Below are positions 1-6,095 of a DNA stretch of 13,468 nt, piece by piece. A program made the position numbers and the translations under genes. Source of the stretch: CAZYSK01 sp964649415 (lineage in GTDB: Bacteria > Chloroflexota > Anaerolineae > B4-G1); NCBI GenBank assembly GCA_964649415.1, contig CAZYSK010000124.1, positions 1 through 13,468 on the forward strand, read 5' to 3'. The notes under the pieces were generated by a model, which did not search any database, was not told the DNA's origin, and saw only the letters and a program-made list of their open reading frames with translations. Each line of letters begins with the position of its first letter. The first letter of the stretch is position 1.

Positions 1-124
1 TGGCGGTGCCGCGCTCGCCACGGATGAGCACGCCGCCGATCTGGGGGTGAATCGCATTGAGGATCAGGGCGCGCTTCATGCGCTCCTGCCCAACGATGGC
101 GGTGAATGGGAAAACAGAGGGCAT
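1..124 (-). CDS. Mg/Co-chelatase AAA ATPase subunit (ChlI/BchI-like), N-terminal fragment
   Basis: Only the first 41 codons are in the window; the gene continues past base 1. The peptide opens MPSVFPFTAIVGQ, continues with a MKRAL-LNA segment, and reaches IGGVLIRGERGTA, the beginning of the Walker A loop. This is the typical N-terminus of the AAA+ subunit of magnesium chelatase (ChlI/BchI) and of related cobaltochelatase ATPases, which use ATP to drive metal insertion into tetrapyrroles. The metal and pathway (bacteriochlorophyll or cobamide) cannot be decided from 41 residues, so no symbol is given. Related chelatase-like MoxR/VWA ATPases are a less likely alternative. The ATG at 124-122 has an AAGG about nine bases upstream as a weak ribosome binding site. 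The gene lies 26 bases downstream of a 57-bp tandem repeat array on the same strand. Confidence 0.85.
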   Translation of the reverse strand, partial: MPSVFPFTAIVGQERMKRALILNAIHPQIGGVLIRGERGTA

Positions 125-150
125 AGTGTCAACCTTGTGGCGTGGAGGGC

Positions 151-545
151 GCGGTGACCGTGTCCCTGCTGCGAGCGGAGCGGGCAGGGATGCCTGCGGT
201 CCTGGGCGCGGCGACCGTGTCCCTGCTGCGAGCGGTGCGGGCAGGGATGCCCGCGGTCCTGGGTGCGGCGACCGCGCTCCTACTATGAGCGGAGCGGGCA
301 GGGATGACCGCGGTCCTGGGCGTGGTGACCGTGTCCCTACCACGAATGGTGCGGGCAGGGATGCCCGCGGTCCTGGGCGTGGCGACCGTGTCCCTACCAC
401 GAATGGTGCGGGCAGGGATGCCCGCGGTCCTGGGTGCGGCGACCGTGTCCCTGCTGCGAGCGGAGCGGGCAGGGATGCCCGCGGTCCTGGGCGTGGCGAC
501 CGCGCCCCTACTACGAATGGTGCGGGCAGGGATGCCCGCGGTCCT
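151..545. repeat. 57-bp tandem repeat array, about 6.9 copies
   Basis: Seven units begin at 151, 208, 265, 322, 379, 436 and 493, all exactly 57 bases apart; the last is cut at 545. All units carry GACCG near the start, GCGGGCAGGGATG in the middle and CGGTC near the end. Two sequence types alternate in the first half of the unit: one contains GCTGCGAGCGG (copies 1, 2 and 6, with copy 3 a variant), the other ACCACGAATGGT (copies 4 and 5, with copy 7 a variant). Within a unit GCGGGC pairs with GCCCGC around an AGGGAT loop, and GACCG pairs with CGGTC. There are no unique spacers, so it is not a CRISPR. The array fills the gap between the AMMECR1-family gene and the chelatase gene, and its last unit supplies two bases of the AMMECR1 stop codon. 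Confidence 0.95.
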
Positions 546-1110
546 ACTCTTCTTCGAATTTCTCCACCTGATAGGTGTACACGTCGAGACCGGGATGGCG
601 GTAGGCATCGGCAGCGAGATAGGCTTTGCGGCATAGGTGTTCCAGGAACAGTTGAGGGTCCGGCAGTTTCTCCCATACTTGCGGAAGGAACGTGGCTCGA
701 TTCCAGCCGCGCTCGACGACCACGCCGTCCACACCGGGACGCAGTCTGGATATGAGATCCTCGGGGCCGTCGTACACGAGTGGCTGAGGCTGGCTCAGCA
801 CCGAGACCTCGACGTGCAGATCCTCCAACTCCTTCCGCTCTACAGGAGGGAAGCGCGGATCGTTGAAGGCTGCGGCGACCGCGTTCTCGGCCACGTCCTG
901 ATAGAGCGGCCGACGTGTTTCTAGCGAGCCGATGCAGCCGCGTAGTTGGCCGTGCTTGGTCAGCGTGACGAAACTGGCCCCTTCGCGCGTGAGTGCCTCG
1001 GACTGCGGATCCTGATCGACGGGCGGTGGCCCTTCCCCGTGGAGATGGTGAGCGATAGCCTCTCGGGCCAGTTTCAACAAGTATTGGCGATCTTGGGTTG
1101 AGAGCGACAT
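544..1110 (-). CDS. amrA: AMMECR1-domain protein (AmmeMemoRadiSam system protein A)
   Basis: This 188-residue protein covers the whole AMMECR1 domain. It has the signature LRGCIGSLE (residues 56-64) and a following conserved segment, DVAENAVAAAFNDPRFPPV (72-90). It ends in the usual VYTYQVEKF. The family is widespread in archaea, bacteria and eukaryotes, and in prokaryotes it often neighbours MEMO1-like and radical SAM proteins; I do not assign a reaction. The ATG at 1110 was chosen over the longer reading from 1188 because it has AGGAG seven bases upstream, and the extra 26 residues do not look like the family. It follows the MEMO1-family gene by 58 bases, and both appear to be in one operon with the ROK kinase. 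Its TAG stop abuts the 57-bp repeat array. No radical SAM partner is visible in the window. Confidence 0.92.
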   Translation of the reverse strand: MSLSTQDRQYLLKLAREAIAHHLHGEGPPPVDQDPQSEALTREGASFVTLTKHGQLRGCIGSLETRRPLYQDVAENAVAAAFNDPRFPPVERKELEDLHVEVSVLSQPQPLVYDGPEDLISRLRPGVDGVVVERGWNRATFLPQVWEKLPDPQLFLEHLCRKAYLAADAYRHPGLDVYTYQVEKFEEE

Positions 1111-1129
1111 AGGAGGTCTCCTGTTCGCG

Positions 1130-1146
1130 CGGATTGTTCCAATCCG
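1130..1146. promoter_or_regulatory. Small hairpin between the MEMO1-like and AMMECR1-like genes
   Basis: CGGATTG (1130-1136) and CAATCCG (1140-1146) form a perfect 7-bp stem with a 3-base loop. It is flanked by two direct copies of CTGTTCGCG at 1121-1129 and 1151-1159, 30 bases apart, the second extending into the palindrome TTCGCGAA (1154-1161). The hairpin ends about 20 bases upstream of the AMMECR1-family start codon. There is no following T run, so it is unlikely to be a simple terminator. It might be an mRNA processing or translation-control element, or an operator-like site. The role is unknown. Confidence 0.5.
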
Positions 1147-1168
1147 TTGGCTGTTCGCGAAAACCGAC

Positions 1169-2041
1169 CTAGAAGACAAGCGCGGCATAACCGACGAAGT
1201 CGGTCGCCGGACCTCGCGGCATCACGTGATAGCTGGTGGTGTACTCCAGTTGGCAGCCTTTATCCGCCCCCAGCGCGCGGGCCGCGGCGACGGTCCCTGC
1301 AACGGCTCCACCTCCGCACGCGTTGTGGTGGGCGTTGGTCTCTGCGACGATTTCCTCCGCCCGCATGGCCAGGGCCAGGTTGATGACCCGTTCGTCGTTG
1401 GCCTGCACCCACTCCAAAGCCGGTTCGCCTATGCCCGCCGGCGCGAAGCCGTAGTACGTTGCGCCGTAGTGGGTCAGGTCGGTGGTGCCGACGACGACGA
1501 TGGGCCGCTGCGCTGCTTTCACCTCTTGGCCGATGATCTGACCCGTCCGCGCCGCGTTCTCTTCAGGGGGCATCAGGATGGGCACGATCTTCGCCTCGGG
1601 GAAGAGATACTGGATGAAGGGTACCTGCACCTCGGCGGAATGCTCACTGCCGTGGGCCTCCGGGGAGTCGCTCAGCAGGCCTGGGCCTGCTGCCAGGATA
1701 CTTGCCGCCAGCTCATCATCCACCTCGATCTCGCCTAACGGGGTGGCCCAGCGGCCGCGCGCGTACACGGCCGCTCCAGACGCGCCCCAGCGGTGCACGC
1801 TGCTCAGAAGGACGAAGGTCTCAGGGGAAGCCTGAGCCTGGATGGCGGAGAAGACCTTGGCTGCGACCGCGCCGGAATAGGCCCATCCGGCGTGGGGCAC
1901 CAGACCGGCGACGATTCGCTCGGGCAGGTCCGGGCTGGATCCGGTGGGGAGGCATTGCTCGATCATCTTGATGCAACCGGCGCGGTTGCCTGGATAGAAC
2001 TGACCGGCGACCACGGGACGACGAACCCTGGATTCATGCAT
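1169..2041 (-). CDS. amrB: MEMO1 family protein (AmmeMemoRadiSam system protein B)
   Basis: This 290-residue protein belongs to the MEMO family, relatives of LigB-type ring-cleaving dioxygenases and of human MEMO1, which binds metal. The N-terminus RRPVVAGQFYPG (residues 7-18) is typical. Candidate metal ligands are His50 in VPHAGWAYSG, His83 in LLSSVHRWG, and Cys242 in HNACGGG, matching by position the His/His/Cys set of human MEMO1. EHSAEVQVPF (133-142) and GTTDLTHYG (185-193) are further family motifs. The segment around His83 reads SSVHRWG, unlike the more common GPSHHG or GPNHTG form. The ATG at 2041 has GGAGG six bases upstream. It begins 14 bases after the ROK kinase stop and precedes the AMMECR1-family gene, the familiar AmmeMemo pair. 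The reaction is not assigned here. Confidence 0.93.
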   Translation of the reverse strand: MHESRVRRPVVAGQFYPGNRAGCIKMIEQCLPTGSSPDLPERIVAGLVPHAGWAYSGAVAAKVFSAIQAQASPETFVLLSSVHRWGASGAAVYARGRWATPLGEIEVDDELAASILAAGPGLLSDSPEAHGSEHSAEVQVPFIQYLFPEAKIVPILMPPEENAARTGQIIGQEVKAAQRPIVVVGTTDLTHYGATYYGFAPAGIGEPALEWVQANDERVINLALAMRAEEIVAETNAHHNACGGGAVAGTVAAARALGADKGCQLEYTTSYHVMPRGPATDFVGYAALVF

Positions 2042-2055
2042 CAGGCACCTCCATA

Positions 2056-3027
2056 CTACTCGATTCGCGTCAGAGCCACCGCCGCTGCCCCCAGCACGCC
2101 TACGTCATCGCCCAACTCTGCCGGCACTACCTGCACGGCCTGTGCGAGCGCAGCGTAGGCGTGTCGGCGAATGGCACGCTGGACTGGTTCTAGCAGTTTC
2201 TCGCCGATATTCGCCAATCCACCGCCGATGACGATGAGTTCTGGATTGAACAAGTTGACGAGATTGGCCATGCCGATCCCCAGGTAGTTCATCGCTTCTG
2301 CCATGATCTCTTGCGCCTCTGCATCGCCCTGGCTCGCGGCCTCGGCCACCAGTTTGGCCGTGATGCGTTCCGGGTCCTTTTCCGCCAGGACCGCGATCAA
2401 CGTCGGCACGCCGTGGGCGACGCGCTCACGGGCTTCCCGCGCGATGGCTGTACCAGATGCCAGGGCCTCCAGACACCCTCTGTTTCCGCAGCCGCAGAGC
2501 GGCCCATGCCGCATGAGGGTGATGTGGCCCACTTCGCCGGCCATCCCGCAGCTGCCGCGATACAGTCTCCCGTCGAGGATCAGCCCGCCCCCGATGCCGG
2601 TGCTGACCGTGACGTAGATCATGTGCTGTGTCCCCCGCCCAGCGCCAAAGCGGTGCTCGCCCAGCGCTGCTGCGTTGGCGTCCTTCTCCAGATACGTTGG
2701 GGCGCCTAGCCCATCCTCGACCAGTTGCCTGACTGGCACGTGGTCCCAGCCGGGCAGGTTGGGAGGAGACACGACCTCCCCGGTCTCAGTGTCCAATGGG
2801 CCGGGCGCGCAGATACCTATCGCAGCCGCTTGAGACGACCTCACTCCTGCCTGGGCTACCACCCGGCGGGCACCGTCCAGGATGCGTCTGATGACCGCCT
2901 CCGGGCCCTGGGCCGCGTGGGTCTCCTGGTAATCTTGGGCGATTATGTGTCCATCACGCGCCACCAGGGCAGTGCTTATTTTGGTGCCGCCCAGGTCGAT
3001 GCTGATAACGGGGGTTTCAGAAGGCAC
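2056..3027 (-). CDS. ROK family sugar kinase (probable glucokinase)
   Basis: This 323-residue protein has the complete ROK kinase layout. The ATP phosphate-binding DLGGTK is at residues 11-16. EKDANAAALGE (114-124) contains the catalytic base Asp116. STGIGGGLILDG (142-153) is the second nucleotide-binding segment. The zinc and sugar site comprises GEVGHIT (164-170, with His168) and CGCGNRGCLE (178-187, with Cys178, Cys180 and Cys185). No N-terminal DNA-binding helix-turn-helix is present, so it is an enzyme and not a ROK repressor. It probably phosphorylates glucose or a related hexose in the cytoplasm; the exact sugar is uncertain. Translation starts at GTG (3027) with GGAGG five bases upstream. 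It is the first gene after the promoter at 3119-3147 and is followed 14 bases later by the MEMO1-family gene. A metabolic link between them is not evident. Confidence 0.93.
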   Translation of the reverse strand: MPSETPVISIDLGGTKISTALVARDGHIIAQDYQETHAAQGPEAVIRRILDGARRVVAQAGVRSSQAAAIGICAPGPLDTETGEVVSPPNLPGWDHVPVRQLVEDGLGAPTYLEKDANAAALGEHRFGAGRGTQHMIYVTVSTGIGGGLILDGRLYRGSCGMAGEVGHITLMRHGPLCGCGNRGCLEALASGTAIAREARERVAHGVPTLIAVLAEKDPERITAKLVAEAASQGDAEAQEIMAEAMNYLGIGMANLVNLFNPELIVIGGGLANIGEKLLEPVQRAIRRHAYAALAQAVQVVPAELGDDVGVLGAAAVALTRIE

Positions 3028-3118
3028 GCTGTCCTCCAGAAACCAGATCTATGGCGGCGTGCCGTCGCGTGCGAAGCCGATCGCCAATGACCGGGTTTCT
3101 CAGGTGTTGTCCAGGTTC

Positions 3119-3147
3119 AAGATAGCACATAACCCATCCGATGTCAA
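3119..3147 (-). promoter_or_regulatory. Predicted sigma-70-type promoter for the ROK/amrB/amrA operon
   Basis: Read on the minus strand, TTGACA (3147-3142) and TATCTT (3124-3119) are separated by exactly 17 bases. Transcription would start near 3112, giving a leader of about 85 bases before the GTG start at 3027. It is divergent from the glycosyltransferase promoter about 84 bases away. Confidence 0.65.
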
Positions 3148-3165
3148 GTGAGGCATAGACTGAGC

Positions 3166-3184
3166 GGACGTTGATCGTGCGTCC
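3166..3184 (-). repeat. Interspersed repeat motif R1, copy 1
   Basis: On the minus strand this 19-mer shares the core CGCACGATCAACG with a copy at 8172-8190 (16 of 19 bases match), and 15 of 19 bases with a copy at 3430-3448. Here the flanks are self-complementary: GCGGACG (3164-3170) and CGTCCGC (3180-3186) form a 7-bp stem around a 9-base loop. It lies between the two divergent promoters, so it could also act as an operator. Confidence 0.5.
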
Positions 3185-3230
3185 GCCCTGATTCTGTGCG
3201 GAACCAGCATGTCCGTCCGCATCGGGATGC

Positions 3231-3259
3231 TTGACGTTCGAGGTTGGATAGGGTATGAT
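3231..3259 (+). promoter_or_regulatory. Predicted sigma-70-type promoter for the glycosyltransferase gene
   Basis: TTGACG (3231-3236) and TATGAT (3254-3259) are separated by exactly 17 bases. Transcription would start near 3266. The leader would be about 150 bases to the ATG at 3419, or about 265 bases to the ATG at 3530, and contains several short repeats. Confidence 0.65.
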
Positions 3260-3418
3260 TGCCTCACACACGGAACTGCCCGTCGGGCACAGTGCCGCGC
3301 AACCAGGGGCCCGAGCCGCGCCCGCACTGCCCGCCTGAACGTCAATCCACCGCGTTGTGTGGCGAACTGCTGGCCTTCCGCCACGCGCACTACAGCAACG
3401 CGAAGGCGGATAGGATAG

Positions 3419-6076
3419 ATGAAAGCACCGGACGCACGAACAACGGATCTCCCCCTTTCGCCTCAGCGGGCGCCCCGCGCACCCCTTCCACATCAGCGGG
3501 CGCCCCGCGCACGGCATATTGTTGGCACAATGTCCACAATGCCTGCGTTCCCGATCTTGCTGTTCTGCGCCGTGTTCGCCCTATACGCAGCGACGGCTGC
3601 CCCTGCAACCTTGTTCGGTGATCCCTCCGAATACCAATTCATTCCTGCTATCCTGGGCATCGCCCATCCGCCCGGCTATGCCTTCTACACTTTGCTGGCC
3701 AAACTGTGGCAGACCCTCGTGCCGTTGGGCACGATCTCCTTCCGCACCAACCTGCTGGCGGCAGCGGTTGGCGCTTGGGCCGTGACGGCGGTGTATCTGG
3801 CTGTATACGAGTTGCAGGTGGCGCTATGCAGCCGCCGGACGCCTGCGTCCGCGTCGTCTGCGGGCCAGCAGTCACCGTGCACGGTGTGCCGCTTGCAGGT
3901 TCCCTCTTTCTGTGCCGCCTTGAGTCTCGCTGCTGCTCCTGACCTGTGGCAACACGCCATCCACGCCAATGCGCACATCGTGAGCGCGGGGCTGGCTGCG
4001 GCGCACCTGTGGCTCTTGATACGCTGGTGGCGCACCGGGCGCGACCGCTGGCTCGCCGTCATTGCCTTCACCGTGGGTCTGGCTGCTACGCACCATCCCG
4101 TCACGCTGATGGGACTCCCGGCCTATGCGCTGTTCGTCCTGGTCGTGCGGCCGCGGATTGTGCGCCGCTGGCGGACACTCCTGCTGCTTGCCGGGTGCCT
4201 GCTCCTGGGTCTGTCCCCGCTCCTGTACTATCCCTTGCGCAGCCCGAGCGCCCCCTTCGGCCCCAACGACATGCGCACCTGGGAGGGCCTCTTGGGCCAC
4301 GTGACCGCCCGGGGCCTGCGGGTCAACCTCTTCCATTTTGGCCTGGCCGATCAACCCGACCGGGCATTGGTCTTCTGGTCCCTTCTACGGCTCCAGTTTC
4401 CGCTACCTGTAATCGCCATCATCGCGCTGGGCCTCGTCTGGTTCGCCCGCGGCGCCCCCAAACCTGCCATTCTCGTCTATTCGTTTCTCCTGACCCATTT
4501 GCTATTCACGCTGAATACCGTCCAGGATGTGATGGCCTATCTTATGCTCCCCTTCGTGGCCCTGTCTATCGTGATCGGTGTCGGCGTTCTGGGTCTGTCC
4601 ACGCTTGTTGCCCGCGTGTACTGGCCACTTGCGCTGGCGAGGAGCGCCGTGGCGGACAGCAGGTTCTTGCGGCTGGGGGCCGGAGTCCTGGGGTCTGTCG
4701 CCGGTCGCCTGCTGTGCGTTGTCTTCCTTCTCGCCTGGCCCTTCTACCAAGCCGCCCGTAATCTCCAGCGCGGCATCTCCCTCAGGGACTTCGACGCCGC
4801 CGAGGAGTGGGTCGCCGCCGTGCGCAAGCGATTTGATGGCGTGGGGGAGGGGGCTGTGCTGCTTTCCAACTGGGAGCATCTCACCCCTCTTTGGGTCCAC
4901 GCGTACACGCAGGGAGAGGGGCTGGCCGAGAGGGACGTGCAACTGGTCTACGTCTCCACGGCCAACCCGTGGGTCGAGTCCGTGTGGGCGCACATCGAGG
5001 AAGGCCCTATCTATCTGTCGGACTACCGGCCTGTGGTGAGGAACGAGGGATTTCGCCTGATTCCTGAGGGACCATTGTACCGGGTACTCGCTCCCCCGGT
5101 GACCGAAGCCAACCTCGGATGTCCGGGAGCGCCCGATCAATGTCCGCAGTATCCGCTGGACGTCTGGGTGGACGGCCAGATACACATCCTGGGCTACGAT
5201 CTATCGGAGAAGACTGTGTCCGCGGGCGAGTCCCTTGTACTAATTCTCTACCAAAGCGCACCGGCCGTGGTGGATGGCATCTGGATGCCGTTCGCGCGCC
5301 TTGGTCCCTTGGAAGCCCGCTGGACGACCGACAGCCGCCTGCTGACGCCCCAGTGGCTGCCCGGTGAGATCGTGGTCGAGCGATATGAGCTGCCGGTGTC
5401 ATTCAACCTAGCGCCCGGAGAATACCCGCTCAGCCTGGGCTACGCCGACCTGAGCGGTGGCCGGCCGGAATTGGAGTTCGCTCCCGGTGGGGGCGCGGCA
5501 GTTGAGGGATCTGGCGAAGGCTCTGTCTTCTCTGTTGAGCTGGGGACCATCACGGTTGTGCCCTACGGCTCGGAGCGGCAGCGCGGAAGCGCCATCGCTC
5601 CGCCGTCCGCGGTGCTTGAACGGGCGCTGGCCAACCTCGACAACCAGATCGCGTTGATGGGGGCCAGGGCGCGGACTGGCTGGCAGTTGCGCCGAGCTAT
5701 GTGGACTGAGCCGCTGCTTGCCCATCCTGGCCAACCGGTGCATCTGACGCTCACCTGGCGGGCCCTGGCTTCTCCGCGAGACAGCTACACGGTCTTCATC
5801 CATCTGACGGACGGCGCGGGCCGGTACGTCGCTGGGCACGACTATACCCCTCTCGGTGGGGCCTGTCCCACCTACCTCTGGTTTCCCAAGTGGTTGCCCG
5901 GCCAGGTTCTCACCGATCCGTACCGCCTGGTGCTCCCGCCCGACCTGCCCCCTGGCGACTACTGGCTGGAGGCAGGCATGTATGGCATGACTTCCCTGAC
6001 TCGTCTTCCTGTGGTAGACTTAGCGGGTAACCTGGCTGGCGACCGCATCGTGCTGGGACCGGTACGGGTGGAATGA
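3419..6076 (+). CDS. DUF2723 (GT117-type) membrane glycosyltransferase with C-terminal beta-rich domains
   Basis: This 885-residue integral membrane protein begins with the DUF2723 signature: FGDPSEYQF (66-74, acidic residues Asp68 and Glu71) followed by LGIAHPPGYAFY (79-90). About ten hydrophobic segments lie between residues 42 and 442, fitting a PMT/GT-C fold glycosyltransferase that uses a lipid-linked sugar at the outer face of the membrane. The rest is probably extracytoplasmic. It includes two related beta-rich segments (about 583-680 and 744-862) sharing LPG-x5-D/E-x-Y and PPGDY/APGEY patterns. The start is uncertain. ATG 3419 has AGGA three bases upstream, but its first 37 residues come from short repeats and are rich in Pro and Arg. 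ATG 3530 or 3539, just before the first membrane segment, suit the family better but lack a Shine-Dalgarno sequence. DUF4446 follows after 19 bases. Donor and acceptor are unknown. Confidence 0.88.
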   Translation: MKAPDARTTDLPLSPQRAPRAPLPHQRAPRARHIVGTMSTMPAFPILLFCAVFALYAATAAPATLFGDPSEYQFIPAILGIAHPPGYAFYTLLAKLWQTLVPLGTISFRTNLLAAAVGAWAVTAVYLAVYELQVALCSRRTPASASSAGQQSPCTVCRLQVPSFCAALSLAAAPDLWQHAIHANAHIVSAGLAAAHLWLLIRWWRTGRDRWLAVIAFTVGLAATHHPVTLMGLPAYALFVLVVRPRIVRRWRTLLLLAGCLLLGLSPLLYYPLRSPSAPFGPNDMRTWEGLLGHVTARGLRVNLFHFGLADQPDRALVFWSLLRLQFPLPVIAIIALGLVWFARGAPKPAILVYSFLLTHLLFTLNTVQDVMAYLMLPFVALSIVIGVGVLGLSTLVARVYWPLALARSAVADSRFLRLGAGVLGSVAGRLLCVVFLLAWPFYQAARNLQRGISLRDFDAAEEWVAAVRKRFDGVGEGAVLLSNWEHLTPLWVHAYTQGEGLAERDVQLVYVSTANPWVESVWAHIEEGPIYLSDYRPVVRNEGFRLIPEGPLYRVLAPPVTEANLGCPGAPDQCPQYPLDVWVDGQIHILGYDLSEKTVSAGESLVLILYQSAPAVVDGIWMPFARLGPLEARWTTDSRLLTPQWLPGEIVVERYELPVSFNLAPGEYPLSLGYADLSGGRPELEFAPGGGAAVEGSGEGSVFSVELGTITVVPYGSERQRGSAIAPPSAVLERALANLDNQIALMGARARTGWQLRRAMWTEPLLAHPGQPVHLTLTWRALASPRDSYTVFIHLTDGAGRYVAGHDYTPLGGACPTYLWFPKWLPGQVLTDPYRLVLPPDLPPGDYWLEAGMYGMTSLTRLPVVDLAGNLAGDRIVLGPVRVE
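3430..3448 (+). repeat. Interspersed repeat motif R1, copy 2
   Basis: This 19-mer matches the copy at 8172-8190 in 16 of 19 bases and the minus-strand copy at 3166-3184 in 15 of 19. The two nearby copies are inverted relative to each other and enclose about 283 bases that carry the glycosyltransferase promoter. It lies inside the optional N-terminal extension of the glycosyltransferase reading frame. Confidence 0.5.
3463..3512. repeat. Two 20-bp direct repeats, each a short GC hairpin
   Basis: The same 20 bases occur at 3463-3482 and 3493-3512, a 30-base period. Each contains GCGGG-CGC-CCCGC, a perfect 5-bp stem with a 3-base loop. They would be translated as QRAPRAP/QRAPRAR if the glycosyltransferase starts at 3419. 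Otherwise they form two tandem hairpins in its mRNA leader. Confidence 0.8.
3512..3541 (+). repeat. Interspersed hairpin element, copy 1
   Basis: CGGCAT is followed by ATTGT (3518-3522) and ACAAT (3536-3540), which can pair. An element with the same geometry at 8194-8223 has GTTGC and GCAAC in the same places, so both arms changed together. An internal ACAAT (3527-3531) offers a tighter alternative stem with a 4-base loop. The ATGs at 3530 and 3539, candidate glycosyltransferase starts, lie inside it. Confidence 0.5.
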
Positions 6077-6095
6077 AGGCGTTTGAGGAGGCACG

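Larger units (their letters stand above)
3028..3418. other. Divergent intergenic regulatory region
   Basis: This stretch of about 390 bases separates the divergent ROK operon and glycosyltransferase gene. It holds two back-to-back consensus promoters with opposite orientation (-35 boxes 83 bases apart) and an inverted repeat (3164-3186) between them. I see no convincing gene; the reading frames crossing it lack family features and good ribosome binding sites. Confidence 0.7.

Noticed and set aside
151..545. CRISPR array
   Set aside because: Units are directly tandem with no unique spacers, and no cas gene is present.
129..734. Minus-strand reading frame with repeated RTAGIPAR-type peptides
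   Set aside because: It begins inside the AMMECR1 gene in another frame, without a ribosome binding site. The repeats stay open only because the period is divisible by three.
57..755. Long plus-strand reading frame of 232 residues across the repeat array
   Set aside because: It overlaps the chelatase start and the AMMECR1 gene in antisense, and its coding appearance comes from a 57-bp period being a multiple of three.
1226..1738. Plus-strand reading frame opposite the MEMO1-like gene
   Set aside because: It is antisense to a well-supported gene, without a ribosome binding site or domain.
3017..3517. Possible minus-strand gene upstream of the ROK kinase
   Set aside because: It crosses both divergent promoters and overlaps the kinase start in another frame; the peptide has no recognisable domain.
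3946..4761. Alternative plus-strand frame of 271 residues in the glycosyltransferase
   Set aside because: It is an out-of-frame shadow rich in Arg, Pro and His, without membrane segments or a plausible start signal.
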